From Acuticoccus sp039034015 (GTDB taxonomy: Bacteria > Pseudomonadota > Alphaproteobacteria > Rhizobiales > Amorphaceae): a stretch of DNA of 64,000 nucleotides. This document shows, one piece after another, positions 17,344 through 26,107 of the stretch (position 1 is the stretch's first letter; the number at the start of each line of letters is the position of its first letter). Both the position numbers and the translations under genes were made by a program. The notes below the pieces were generated by a model. The model was not told the origin of the DNA, did no database searches, and was given only the letters and a program-made list of their open reading frames with translations. Where the stretch lies: the NCBI GenBank assembly GCA_039034015.1, contig JBCCBM010000013.1:39711-103710 (forward strand). The letters run 5' to 3'.

Positions 17344-17359
17344 TATATCGTTCGATATA
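17344..17359. promoter_or_regulatory. Perfect inverted repeat, candidate operator
   Basis: TATATCG-TT-CGATATA is a perfect 7-2-7 palindrome ending eight bases before the start of the PAS-LuxR gene, in the 113-base gap shared with the divergent BKACE-TRAP operon. The position suits autoregulation or control of both units. The binding protein is not known. Confidence 0.55.
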
Positions 17360-17366
17360 AAATTGC

Positions 17367-18161
17367 ATGGACAATCCCACGTCTCCCGAATCGCTGATTG
17401 AACGCTTTGCCGGGCGCTTTCCCGTCCATTCCATGCGCCGCGTGCGCCTGGCCGATGGGACGTTTCGCTATGCGTTTGTGAGCCCCGCGGTCCGGCAAAG
17501 CTTTGGCCTTGATGCCAAGGCGCTGGTGGAGGCGCCGGCGGTGGACCACGCCTGGGTCCACGAGGACGACCGCGCCCGCTTCATCGCCGCACTCCACCAA
17601 TCGGCCGACACGCTCACCTCGCTGGATGAGGAGGTGCGCGTGGTCTGCCCGGACGGCACCTTGCGCTGGGTGCGGTCCCTCGGCGACCCGGAGCGCCAGG
17701 CCGACGGGACCGTGGTGTGGGACGGTGTCGCCCTCGACATCACCGACCGGCGGGAGGCGCTGCGCCGGGTGGAGCAGGCGATGTCCGTGGCGCGGGCCGC
17801 TGAGGTTGCCGCCTCCACGGCCCCCCAGCGGGAGCGCATTGCGGCCGACCTTGCCGCGCTTTCCGTGGCCCTTGGCGAGGGGGACCTTGCGTCCGCCCGC
17901 GCGGCCTGCGCCAACCTTCACAGGGCCTTTGGCCTGCCCGAACCCACCCCGCGCCCGGCCGAACGCGCGACCCTCACCGCCCGCCAGACCGAAATTTCAG
18001 CGCTGGTGGGCGCCGGCCGCACCAACCGCGAAATTGCCAAAAGCCTCGGCCTCACCGAGGGCACGGTCAAACTTCACATCAGCCGCATCCTGCGCCGGCT
18101 TGGCCTTCGCAACCGCACCGCACTCTCAATCCACATCAACGGGCGCGCCCAAACCCCATAG
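17367..18161 (+). CDS. PAS-domain LuxR-type transcriptional regulator
   Basis: The 264-residue protein has an N-terminal PAS-like sensor (about 15-125, with EEVRVVCPDGTLRWVRSLG and the PAC-like DGVALDITDRREAL) and a C-terminal GerE/LuxR helix-turn-helix (LTARQTEISALVGAGRTNREIAKSLGLTEGTVKLH, about 198-232). It lacks an autoinducer-binding domain, so its signal is probably a small ligand or redox cofactor. It is divergent from the BKACE-TRAP operon and 136 bases ahead of the LuxP-like ABC importer, so it could regulate either. A perfect palindrome sits just before its start. Confidence 0.87.
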   Translation: MDNPTSPESLIERFAGRFPVHSMRRVRLADGTFRYAFVSPAVRQSFGLDAKALVEAPAVDHAWVHEDDRARFIAALHQSADTLTSLDEEVRVVCPDGTLRWVRSLGDPERQADGTVVWDGVALDITDRREALRRVEQAMSVARAAEVAASTAPQRERIAADLAALSVALGEGDLASARAACANLHRAFGLPEPTPRPAERATLTARQTEISALVGAGRTNREIAKSLGLTEGTVKLHISRILRRLGLRNRTALSIHINGRAQTP

Positions 18162-18300
18162 GCGCGTGCGGCAAGCGGTTTGGGAAAAACTTGCCAAGTT
18201 CGCTTAAATTTGCATCATCGTGCACAACGAGACCCCAGACCGCTGGCGGCGTTGTCGTTGGCCAAGGTCCGATGGAGGGGTCCGATCCCGGGGAGGGATG

Positions 18301-19095
18301 ATGGCTGACAGCGCGCACACCGCGGCTCTTCCGGCAAACGCCCCCATTCTCACTATGCGCGGCATTTCCAAGGCATTTGGCGGCCTTCGCGCGCTGATGG
18401 GCGTCGATCTTGACCTTTATGCCGGCGAGGTTTTGGCCATTGTCGGTGACAATGGCGCCGGAAAATCGACCCTCATCAAGGTCCTCACCGGGGTGCACAC
18501 GCCCGACACCGGCGAGATCACCATCGACGGGAAACCGGTCACCATCGCCAACCGTCGCCACGCCATCGATGCCGGCATTCAGGCCGTCTACCAAAATCTT
18601 GGCCTTGTGAATTCGCTGCCCGCGCCTGCCAACGTCTTCCTCGGCATGGAGCTTTATACCGGGCTCCTCGGCATAAAGATGCTCGACAACCGGCGCATGC
18701 GGCGGGAGACCGAGGCGATCTTGCGCGACAAGGTGGGCGTCATCATCGATGATCTTGACGCGCCGGTGCGCTCCTTCTCCGGCGGTCAGCGCCAGGCGGT
18801 GGCAATTGCGCGGGCAGTTTATCAGAGCGATCTCAAAGTGCTCGTCATGGACGAACCCATGGCAGCGCTGGGGCCGGAAGAAACGCGGCACACCATGGAC
18901 CTTATCCGGTCGGTGCGCGATCGGGGGATCGCGGTCATCCTCATCAGCCACAATCTTGAGCATGTGTTTGCGGTCGCCGACCGCGTCCAGGTGATGCGCG
19001 GCGGCCAGCGCGCCGGCGTCGTCACCGTTGCCAACTCCACCCGTGAAGAGGTTTTGGGGATGGTCGTCGGCTCCCGCGCCACCACGCTCGCCTGA
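18301..19095 (+). CDS. Sugar-type ABC transporter ATP-binding protein
   Basis: The 264-residue single-domain ATPase has Walker A GDNGAGKS (about 50-57), signature FSGGQRQ and Walker B VLVMDEP. It resembles the FrcA-type short ATPases of CUT2 carbohydrate importers rather than the usual tandem 500-residue RbsA form. The first of two adjacent ATGs (18298 or 18301) is the start, with GGAGG directly upstream. It energises the permease and LuxP-like binding protein encoded downstream. Walker B is followed by MAALGPEET, where a conserved position normally has T or S; this may be a harmless variant. Confidence 0.88.
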   Translation: MADSAHTAALPANAPILTMRGISKAFGGLRALMGVDLDLYAGEVLAIVGDNGAGKSTLIKVLTGVHTPDTGEITIDGKPVTIANRRHAIDAGIQAVYQNLGLVNSLPAPANVFLGMELYTGLLGIKMLDNRRMRRETEAILRDKVGVIIDDLDAPVRSFSGGQRQAVAIARAVYQSDLKVLVMDEPMAALGPEETRHTMDLIRSVRDRGIAVILISHNLEHVFAVADRVQVMRGGQRAGVVTVANSTREEVLGMVVGSRATTLA

Positions 19096-19129
19096 CCCTT
19101 TCCCGCCCGTCATCAGACAAGGCCCATTC

Positions 19130-20128
19130 ATGACCGACATGGCCACCGCGCCGCCGCGCAAAGTCCAGTTGCCCGCATTTGACCGCTATATCAACATCAT
19201 CGGCCCGCTCTCGTTGATCATCCTGCTGGCGCTTGTGATGGCGGTGGTGCAGCCGCGCTTCTTCGCGCTCAACAACCTGATGATCATCTTGCAGGATGCG
19301 GCGATTTACATGGTGCTTGGCATGGCCATGACCCTTGTGATCACCGGCAAGGGGATTGACCTTTCCATCGGCGCGGTGGCGGCGCTGTCGGCCATTTGCA
19401 TGGCCATGCTGATCAAAGACTTTGGCTGGGGGCCTTATCCGGCCATGGCGGCGGCGATCCTCGTCGGCCTCCTGTGCGGGCTTGCCAACGGCCTCGTGAT
19501 CACAAAGCTCAACGTGCCCGACCTTTTGGCAACCCTTGCCATGGACCTTGTTTATCGCGGGCTCGGCCTTGTGCTTGCGGCGGGCGCGGTGCTGGCCCGC
19601 TTTCCCGAACCGATCCCATTTTTGGGGCGCGGGCGGGTCGAGGAGGTCATTCCGACCGCCGCGATCGTCGGCCTCGTCGCGCTCCTCATCGGCTTTTTCA
19701 TCTACCACCGGACGAAACTTGGCCGCTATGCCGCCGCCATCGGCGGCAACCGCGAGGCGGCAATGCTCGCCGGCATCAACATCGACCGGCACAAGGTCGC
19801 CCACTATGTCCTGATGGGCGGCTGCGCGGCGCTTGCGGGCATTTTGCTTGCCGGCCGGCTCAACGCCATCCAGTCCACCGCCGCGCAAGGGTTCGCGCTC
19901 CACACCATCGCGGCCGTCGTCGTGGGTGGCACAGTGCTCTTTGGCGGGCGCGGGACCATGTTTGGCACGCTGATTGGCGTGATCTTGCTCTCCATGGTCA
20001 CCAACGCGCTGGTGCTTTTGCGCTTCCAATTCTTTTGGCAATTGGTCGCGGCTGGCTTCATCATCATCATCTCGATCGCGTTCTACACCTGGTTACAACG
20101 CAGAACCGGGGAGACACCGGACGAGTAG
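19130..20128 (+). CDS. Sugar-type ABC transporter permease
   Basis: The 332-residue CUT2/RbsC-type permease has about ten transmembrane segments. Family blocks visible include GMAMTLVITGKGIDLSIGAVAAL, NGLVITKLNVPDLLATLAM, and TKLGRYAAAIGGNREAAMLAGI (the permease loop that contacts the ATPase), followed by VVVGGTVLFGGRGTMFGTLIG. It lies 34 bases after the ATPase gene. Together with the downstream binding protein it forms a complete importer. Confidence 0.9.
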   Translation: MTDMATAPPRKVQLPAFDRYINIIGPLSLIILLALVMAVVQPRFFALNNLMIILQDAAIYMVLGMAMTLVITGKGIDLSIGAVAALSAICMAMLIKDFGWGPYPAMAAAILVGLLCGLANGLVITKLNVPDLLATLAMDLVYRGLGLVLAAGAVLARFPEPIPFLGRGRVEEVIPTAAIVGLVALLIGFFIYHRTKLGRYAAAIGGNREAAMLAGINIDRHKVAHYVLMGGCAALAGILLAGRLNAIQSTAAQGFALHTIAAVVVGGTVLFGGRGTMFGTLIGVILLSMVTNALVLLRFQFFWQLVAAGFIIIISIAFYTWLQRRTGETPDE

Positions 20129-20156
20129 ACCAACAACAACAGTGGAGGAATTTTTG

Positions 20157-21293
20157 ATGACTGGCCTCAAGCATGCGCTGCTCGCATCAGCCCTGTCGCT
20201 CACCTTTGGCACAGTGGCCGCGGCGCAAACACTGCCCCTCAAAACCTTGCCCGACGATGGTGAGCGTGAAACCTGGTGGTACCACCAGGTGCAAACCGAT
20301 GAGACGTTGGCCGCCCTCCAAGAGGTGGTCGGCGCGCCGGCGGTGAAAATGGAAAACCCGCCCTCGGACCCCGTGACCATCGCCGTCATCTACCCCAGCG
20401 AAGATGTGTCCGACTTCTGGCTGCGCTCCTATCTTTCCATGGAAGCCCGGCTCAACGAGATCGGCATCCCCTTTGAGGCCACACAATTTGCCTCCAACAT
20501 GGGCAACTTCCTGCTCCAGTCGACCTACGCCGACCAGGTGGCCGAGGAAGACTATGATTACGTGATCTTCGGCCCGTCCGAACTGATGGCCCAGCAGGAT
20601 GACATCCGTCGCCTGATGGATTCGGGCAAAAAGGTCATCGTCCTCAACTATGACACGCCCGTGCAGGCCTGGGGCGATGACCAGCCGCTGCTTTACACCA
20701 CGTTCAGCCATCTTTTCGGTGCCAACAACATCTGCAACTGGGTTGTGGAAAATCTGGGCACTGAGGGCACCTATGCGATGATCCGCGGCATCCCCGGCGG
20801 CATTGACGATCAACGCTCCGGCGGCTTCCAAACCTGCCTTGAAGAAAAGAGCAACTGGACCCTCGCCTATGAGCACTATGGCGACTTCCAGCGCGAGGGC
20901 GGCTTTAACGGCGCGCAGCTCATTTTGTCCGGCTATCCGGAAGTCACGATGATCCACAACGCCAACACCGCGATGGCCATGGGCGCGGTGTCGGCCGTGC
21001 AATCTTCCGACAAGGCGGAGGACATCTTTGTCACCGCCTGGGGCGGCACCGGCGATGAGCTCGAGGCGCTGCGCAAGGGCGAGCTTGGCGCGACCCCCAT
21101 GCGCATGAGCGATGATGTGGGCGTCTCCATGGCCGAGGTGATCCGCGCCGATCTTGAAGGCCGGGCGGATGAGATGCCGCTGGTGTTCCTCGGCCGGATC
21201 GACATTGTGTCCGGCGAAAGCGGGCCCGATGTTGTCGACGCCTTTGAGAAGGAAGCCTTCCGCTACACCGGCATTGGCACGCTGGAGCGCTGA
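20157..21293 (+). CDS. LuxP-like periplasmic binding protein of an ABC importer
   Basis: The 378-residue protein has a signal peptide (1-23, ending VAAAQ). Compared with Vibrio harveyi LuxP, recalled from memory, similarity extends over most of its length: IAVIYPSEDVSDFW, LNYDTPVQAWGDDQP, AWGGTGDELEALRKGEL and the FRYTG end. Ligand-site equivalents include Ser85, Trp88, Asn164, Arg220 and Arg316 (LuxP Ser79, Trp82, Asn159, Arg215, Arg310). LuxP Gln77 is Asp83 and Asp267 is Ala272. The protein may bind autoinducer-2 or a related sugar. GGAGG precedes the ATG by eight bases. It completes the ATPase-permease operon; no LuxQ-type kinase is adjacent. Confidence 0.82.
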   Translation: MTGLKHALLASALSLTFGTVAAAQTLPLKTLPDDGERETWWYHQVQTDETLAALQEVVGAPAVKMENPPSDPVTIAVIYPSEDVSDFWLRSYLSMEARLNEIGIPFEATQFASNMGNFLLQSTYADQVAEEDYDYVIFGPSELMAQQDDIRRLMDSGKKVIVLNYDTPVQAWGDDQPLLYTTFSHLFGANNICNWVVENLGTEGTYAMIRGIPGGIDDQRSGGFQTCLEEKSNWTLAYEHYGDFQREGGFNGAQLILSGYPEVTMIHNANTAMAMGAVSAVQSSDKAEDIFVTAWGGTGDELEALRKGELGATPMRMSDDVGVSMAEVIRADLEGRADEMPLVFLGRIDIVSGESGPDVVDAFEKEAFRYTGIGTLER

Positions 21294-21299
21294 CGATCG

Positions 21300-21325
21300 G
21301 GATCGCGGCCTCCGGGTCGCGATCC
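21300..21325. terminator. Bidirectional hairpin between convergent ABC genes
   Basis: GGATCGCGGCC pairs with GGTCGCGATCC around a three-base loop in the 42-base gap between two converging operons. The T-run is weak (CCCTTT on the plus strand), so it may be a hairpin used in both directions or only an RNA 3'-end stabiliser. Confidence 0.45.
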
Positions 21326-21335
21326 ACCCTTTGCG

Positions 21336-22106
21336 TTAGGTCGCAAAATCCACATCGCGCTTTGTCCAGCCCACCACGCGGCCCTCGACCAGGGCGAAGA
21401 TGGCGTACATCACAATCCCCATCGCGGCGAGCAGGAAGAGCCCGGCAAAGACCAGTGGCACGTCAAAGTCAGCACTCGCGCGGACCATCATGGTGCCGAT
21501 CCCGCGGTTGGCAGCAACCGTTTCAGAAATCACGGTGCCAACAAAAGACAGCGTGATTGCAACTTTCAGCGAGGCAAAGAAATACGGCGTGGAGCGGGGG
21601 ATCGCAACGTGCCACAGCGTATCAAGCTTGTTGGCGCCCAGCGAGCGCAAGACGTCCTCAAGGTCTTTCTCGGTGGTGGCAACGCCGGCCGCCACATTCA
21701 CCATCACCGGGAAGATGCAGATGACGGCGGAGGTGAGGATGGCCGGCACCGTGCCGGAGCCAAACCAGATGACGAAAATCGGCACCAGCGCCACCTTGGG
21801 CACCGAATAAAACCCCACAAGCGCCGGGTAAATCGCCTGGTAGACCGAGCGGGAGGCGCCGGCCGCCACCCCCAATATGCCGCCCACCGAAACCCCGATC
21901 ACGAAGCCGATGACGGTCGTATACATCGTCTGCTCGGCGTGGAACATGATGCCGTGCCAATTTGTAATCAGGCTGCCAAAGAATTGGCTTGGTGCCGGCA
22001 AAATGAAAATTGAAACATCGAGCGCGCGAACGCAAATCTCCCAGACGCCCAAGATCACAACGGCAAACACGATCGACAAGAACGGCCGGATGCGGTCCAT
22101 CGTCAT
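21336..22106 (-). CDS. NitT/TauT-type ABC transporter permease
   Basis: The 256-residue permease belongs to the SsuC/TauC/ThiX type. The conserved loop EDVLRSLGANKLDTLWHVAIPRSTPYFFASLK is complete, with the EAA-like motif and a following SFVGTVISE block. The N-terminal FILPAPSQFFGSL is also typical. The start at 22106 overlaps the ATPase stop as ATGA. It belongs to the operon with the NMT1-like binding protein and the ring-opening hydrolases upstream, so the importer probably brings in an N-heterocycle or its breakdown product. Confidence 0.9.
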   Translation of the reverse strand: MTMDRIRPFLSIVFAVVILGVWEICVRALDVSIFILPAPSQFFGSLITNWHGIMFHAEQTMYTTVIGFVIGVSVGGILGVAAGASRSVYQAIYPALVGFYSVPKVALVPIFVIWFGSGTVPAILTSAVICIFPVMVNVAAGVATTEKDLEDVLRSLGANKLDTLWHVAIPRSTPYFFASLKVAITLSFVGTVISETVAANRGIGTMMVRASADFDVPLVFAGLFLLAAMGIVMYAIFALVEGRVVGWTKRDVDFAT

Positions 22107-22942
22107 GCCTCATCCTCACCGAACAGCGACACATGGTCGATTTTGGAGCGCAACCGCTCCATGATCGCGCCGGCCTCGGCCGAAAACATCATGTTGAGCC
22201 GGCGCGGGCGGGGAAAGTCGATCCGCTCCTCGTGCACAATCTTGCCCGGCCGCGCGCTCATCACCACAACGCGGTTCGCCAAATAGATCGCCTCGCGCAA
22301 ATCGTGGGTGACGAGAAGGACCGTTGGCGTCTTCTCTTGCCAAAGCTTTTGGAGAACTTGCCAAAGTTCTTCGCGCGTAAAGGCGTCGAGCGCGCCAAAC
22401 GGCTCATCCAGTAACAAAATCTCCGGCTCATGGATCAGCGCGCGGCAGAGCGAGGCGCGCTGCTGCATCCCGCCCGAGAGCTGCCAGGGGTATTTTGCGC
22501 CCACCCCCTTCAGCCCCACGGAGGCCAGCAACGCCTCGGCCTTTTCAATGTTTTGCGCCTTGTCCCGCCCAAAGCGGGCGCGGTGCGGCCGCACAATTTG
22601 AAGCGGCAAGAGCACATTGCGCAGCGTCGTGCGCCAGGGGAGCATCGTCGCGCTCTGAAACGCCATGCCGACATTTTTCTGCGGCTTGACCACCGTCTCA
22701 CCGCCGATGGCGACCGTGCCGGACGTGGTGGGCACAAGCCCCGCGGCCACCTTCAAAAGGGTCGACTTCCCGCAGCCGGAGGGGCCGACCAGGGCCACAA
22801 AGTCGCCGTCCTCAATCGCGAGCGACACGCCGTCCACCGCGCGCGTCGCCCGTGCCCCGCGGCCATAGTCGATGACGGTGTCGCGAAAATCCACAAAAGG
22901 CGCGGCGACGGCGGCCTTGGACGTGTCCGCTTGGGTCAGCAA
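22103..22942 (-). CDS. NitT/TauT-type ABC transporter ATP-binding protein
   Basis: The 279-residue ATPase has Walker A GPSGCGKS, Q-loop AFQSATMLPWRTTLRNV, signature LSGGMQQR, Walker B ILLLDEP and the H-loop VTHDLREA. No ATG exists near the N-terminus. TTG at 22942 is preferred because GGAGG lies eight bases upstream; a TTG slightly further up is possible. It overlaps the permease gene by four bases and follows the binding-protein gene. The importer is of the class that brings in nitrate, sulfonates, pyrimidines or HMP. Confidence 0.87.
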   Translation of the reverse strand: MLTQADTSKAAVAAPFVDFRDTVIDYGRGARATRAVDGVSLAIEDGDFVALVGPSGCGKSTLLKVAAGLVPTTSGTVAIGGETVVKPQKNVGMAFQSATMLPWRTTLRNVLLPLQIVRPHRARFGRDKAQNIEKAEALLASVGLKGVGAKYPWQLSGGMQQRASLCRALIHEPEILLLDEPFGALDAFTREELWQVLQKLWQEKTPTVLLVTHDLREAIYLANRVVVMSARPGKIVHEERIDFPRPRRLNMMFSAEAGAIMERLRSKIDHVSLFGEDEA

Positions 22943-23006
22943 AGGGGGCGCCTCCAACAATAAGGGCGTGCCGGCCAGGGAGGGGGCTGGCCGGCGATGG
23001 GTGGGG

Positions 23007-24029
23007 TCAGCTTTGGGGCGGCGTCCGCTCTTCAATCGGCGGGAGGAAGCTGCCGTCAAAGACGGTCTCCACCGAAGGCGTTGCGGGGAGGCCATAGGCG
23101 TCGACCACAATGTCGATGGAGCGGGCAAGGCGCGTGGTGTCGAGATCGCCAAGGCCGAGCTCGCCCATCTCGTCGGAGAACACCAGAAGGTCGAAAACGG
23201 TCGTGAAGCGCTCGCGCTCAATGTCGGCCTTGGCGAGCGGCGCGCGCTTTTGCAGTGAGGTGATGGCAAGTTCTGGTTCGGCCAAAACGTCCATAAAGCC
23301 CTTGTTGATCGCCTCCACGAAGCCGGCCACCTTGTCGGGGTGGTTGTCGTAAAGTTCGCGCGAGACGACGACGCAGTTGGAATAAAGATCCATCCCAAAG
23401 TCGGCGAACGACATGAAGGTGAGTTCGCTGGCGGGGTCCACGCCCATACGCTTTGCGCCAAACCAGATGGTGGTGTTGAAGCCGGCAATGGCGTCCACCT
23501 CACCGCGCATCAACATTTGTTCGCGAAGGCTGGCGTCCATGTGCGACCAGGTGACGCCGTTCTCGTCGATCCCGGCAATCTTTGAAAACGCGGGAAAGAG
23601 GCGGTAGCTGCCATCGCTTGCTGGCGCGCCAATGGTTTTGCCCATCAGATCGCCCGGCTCTGCAATGCCGCTGTCCGCCTTTGAGACAATCACGAAGGGC
23701 GGGGTGTTGTAGATCATGTAGACGCACACCGGCGCCGCGTCCGGGTCTTCGGCCGCAATGCGGATCACGGCGTTGATGTCGCCAAAGGCCGCATCATAGG
23801 CGCCGGAGGCAACCTTGGTGATGGCGCCCGATGAGCCGGACCCCTGGTCCATTTTGACGTTAAGGCCGGCGGCTTCAAAGTATCCAGCATCTTCGGCCAT
23901 GAAGAAGCCGCCTTGGACCGACTGGTACTTCCAGTTGAGGATCATGTTGATCGACAGCGGGTCGTCCGCCTGGGCGCTCGGCACCAGGAGGGCGACGCTG
24001 AAGAGAGCAGCAAGGACCGTGCGTTTCAT
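23007..24029 (-). CDS. NMT1/THI5-like ABC transporter substrate-binding protein
   Basis: The 340-residue protein has a signal peptide (MKRTVLAALFSVALLVPSAQA). The NMT1-type core follows: INMILNWKYQSVQGGFFMAEDAGYFEAAGLNVKM, and further GKTIGAPASDGSYRLFPAF. Such proteins bind pyrimidine-like or small polar N-compounds. The ATG at 24029 lies 66 bases after the isochorismatase-like gene stop. It is expressed with the amidohydrolase pair, so a nitrogen heterocycle such as cyanuric acid, barbiturate or a pyrimidine is the best guess for its ligand. Confidence 0.87.
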   Translation of the reverse strand: MKRTVLAALFSVALLVPSAQADDPLSINMILNWKYQSVQGGFFMAEDAGYFEAAGLNVKMDQGSGSSGAITKVASGAYDAAFGDINAVIRIAAEDPDAAPVCVYMIYNTPPFVIVSKADSGIAEPGDLMGKTIGAPASDGSYRLFPAFSKIAGIDENGVTWSHMDASLREQMLMRGEVDAIAGFNTTIWFGAKRMGVDPASELTFMSFADFGMDLYSNCVVVSRELYDNHPDKVAGFVEAINKGFMDVLAEPELAITSLQKRAPLAKADIERERFTTVFDLLVFSDEMGELGLGDLDTTRLARSIDIVVDAYGLPATPSVETVFDGSFLPPIEERTPPQS

Positions 24030-24095
24030 ACGGCGTGTCTCCGAAAAGGGTTCCTTCACCGTCTCAGCAAACATAGTGCCAGTTGGTCGGCGGGC

Positions 24096-24854
24096 TCAAA
24101 GGGTCTTTGCCGCGGCCACCACCGCGTCCGTCGCGGCGCGAAAGCCATAGAGCCGGTCGGTGAGGAAATGGACCGTCTCGGCGCAGTGTGCGGGGGAGGG
24201 GGAGGCGACGGCATCCTCGATCAGGACGGCGTCATAGCCGGCGAAGGTGGCCTCGGTGAGGGTTGCGAACACACACCGGTCAATGTTGATGCCGGCGAAG
24301 AAGAGCGTGTGACGGCGAAGGTTGCGCAGGACGCCATCAAGCTCACTGTCGCGAAAGCCGCCGAGCCTTGATTTTTCGACCACAACGTCGCCCGCCGCCC
24401 TCTTAAGCCTGTCGTGGAAGGCGGCGCCCCAGCTCCCTTTCACCAGCGCGCCGCCTTCGGTGTAGCCCCGCTCGCCGGGGTGCCGCTTGCCGGCATAGGC
24501 AGTGGTGGGCGGAAGGTTGAGCCCATCGGCGCGCACGCCCCAATTCAGCCAGATGACGGGGACGTTGGCGGCGCGCAGCGCCCCGGAAAGGCGGTTGATG
24601 GGCGGGACGACTGCGTGGAGAGGGGCAACGTCAATGCCCTTTCCGGCGAACCAACCGTCGGGGTGCAGAAAGTCGTTCTGCATGTCGACCACCACGAGGG
24701 CCGCGCGCGCAAAATCGACCACAATGTCGGGTCCGGTGTGGGTGGGAAGGCGCGCGGGCCGCGGCGGAATTGCTGGGCGCACAAGGTTCACCGCGCCGTC
24801 CTCCAGCGACCATGTGTTGTGGCCGCCAAAGCCGATGGGCGTGCGCTCACCCAT
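24096..24854 (-). CDS. Isochorismatase-like cysteine hydrolase (biuret hydrolase/ureidoacrylate type)
   Basis: The 252-residue protein contains the Asp-Lys-Cys triad: Asp57 in LVVVDMQNDF, Lys161 in VVEKSRLGGF and Cys194 in GINIDRCVFATL. Related cysteine hydrolases cleave biuret, ureidoacrylate or other N-carbamoyl compounds. It overlaps the ring-opening hydrolase gene by eight bases, so it probably cleaves the ring-opened product (biuret if the ring is cyanuric acid). The extended N-terminus (about 40 residues before the core) is longer than in isochorismatase. The precise substrate is inference from the neighbour. Confidence 0.83.
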   Translation of the reverse strand: MGERTPIGFGGHNTWSLEDGAVNLVRPAIPPRPARLPTHTGPDIVVDFARAALVVVDMQNDFLHPDGWFAGKGIDVAPLHAVVPPINRLSGALRAANVPVIWLNWGVRADGLNLPPTTAYAGKRHPGERGYTEGGALVKGSWGAAFHDRLKRAAGDVVVEKSRLGGFRDSELDGVLRNLRRHTLFFAGINIDRCVFATLTEATFAGYDAVLIEDAVASPSPAHCAETVHFLTDRLYGFRAATDAVVAAAKTL

Positions 24855-25938
24855 GGCGGGCGATGATGGCGGCGATGGGGCCGCCGCCGTCGGGCCCCTG
24901 GTGCTCGGCCCCGCCCGACACAAAAATCTCCCCATGGCCGACGACGCCGGCGAGCGCGCCCGCCACAAAGCCGCGGGCGTGGCGGGTGGGGGCAATGTCG
25001 CTGTCGTCGAGCATGGTGTGGCGGTATCCGCGCACGCGGCCGGAGGTGGAGGGCTCGGCCTTGGCAAGGAGCGCCACGAGGCGATTGGCCTCGTCGGGGC
25101 GCATGCGGCCGGCTGCCATCAGCCCGTTGCGCTCCAAAAGGTCTTGGAGGCCGGCGACATCGACTGCATCGTCCATGACGGTGCTGTCGATGGTGAGCGG
25201 GCCCAACCAGCGGTCTGACCGGCCCAGCACCACAATTTCGTGCCCCAGAAGCTCGACCCCCGCCGAGGCGCTGGCCTTTTGGGAGAAGAGCGCGGTGTCG
25301 GCGCCAATCGCGGCGTCCGACAGGGTCTTGGGCGCGATCTCGCCGAGCGCCACAGCGACGCCGAGCGCCGATGCCCCGCGCGAAAAACCCATGGATTTTA
25401 ACGTGTCGATGGTTTTGGGCGGTGCGCCGCGGGCAATGGCCTCTGCCGCGCGCTCGGCGGTGATGAGGGGGCATTTGACCTGCACAAAGTGGACATCGTC
25501 CGCGGCTGTGATGCCAGCCGCGTCCATGGCTGCGCGCACGCCGGCGGCAACGGCCTCAACCTGCGCAGTTCGCCCGATCGCCTCGGTCGGCAGGGGCGGG
25601 GTCACGTGCACCCCGATGGCAAGGGCGCCCGCCATGGCGGGGGCGTTGGCGGGTAGCGTTTCAAACACCAGGGCGTGGGGGGCAAGAGCGCCCTCCGTCC
25701 CGCCGGACATCACCATCGCGACGGCGTCGAGGGTGGTTTGCGGGCGGTGTTGGGAGAGGCAATCCCGCAGCGCGCGCACGGCGAAGGCCCGCGTAAAATC
25801 GTTGACGCAACCGTTGCCCTCGGTTTTGGCGAAGATGGCGCAGACCGCCGCGGGGTCGATGGCGCCGTCTGTGATGGCGGCCTCAAGGGCGCGCATATCG
25901 TCGGGCGCGGCCATGGGCAAGCGCGTCACCCGCGCCAT
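24847..25938 (-). CDS. Ring-opening amidohydrolase (cyanuric acid hydrolase / barbiturase family)
   Basis: The 363-residue protein carries three tandem repeats of the family fold, each with a Lys and Ser: FAKTEGNGCVNDFTR (Lys38) with MSGGTEG (Ser78), FVQVKCPLIT (Lys155) with SASAGVE, and the C-terminal HGEIFVSGGAEHQGP. KSMGFSRGASALGVAVALGE is also diagnostic. AtzD/TrzD open cyanuric acid to biuret; barbiturase opens barbiturate. The partner cysteine hydrolase favours the cyanuric acid to biuret route, but barbiturase remains possible. I chose ATG 25938; GTG at 25959 would add seven residues. It is the first gene of a five-gene operon with an ABC importer. Confidence 0.87.
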   Translation of the reverse strand: MARVTRLPMAAPDDMRALEAAITDGAIDPAAVCAIFAKTEGNGCVNDFTRAFAVRALRDCLSQHRPQTTLDAVAMVMSGGTEGALAPHALVFETLPANAPAMAGALAIGVHVTPPLPTEAIGRTAQVEAVAAGVRAAMDAAGITAADDVHFVQVKCPLITAERAAEAIARGAPPKTIDTLKSMGFSRGASALGVAVALGEIAPKTLSDAAIGADTALFSQKASASAGVELLGHEIVVLGRSDRWLGPLTIDSTVMDDAVDVAGLQDLLERNGLMAAGRMRPDEANRLVALLAKAEPSTSGRVRGYRHTMLDDSDIAPTRHARGFVAGALAGVVGHGEIFVSGGAEHQGPDGGGPIAAIIARHG

Positions 25939-26107
25939 CCGTGGTGCGATGTCAGCCACAGGAGCGTTGGGGCCCGAAACGGCGTTCGCCCGGGCGGGGT
26001 CGGCCGTTGGCTGGTCTTGGGGCTTTTCGCGCGGTCATCGTGTTCATCAGGGCTCCCACCGTCCGCGCGGAGGCCTGCAAGATGGGCGCCGGGTGGGGGC
26101 TGCGAGG

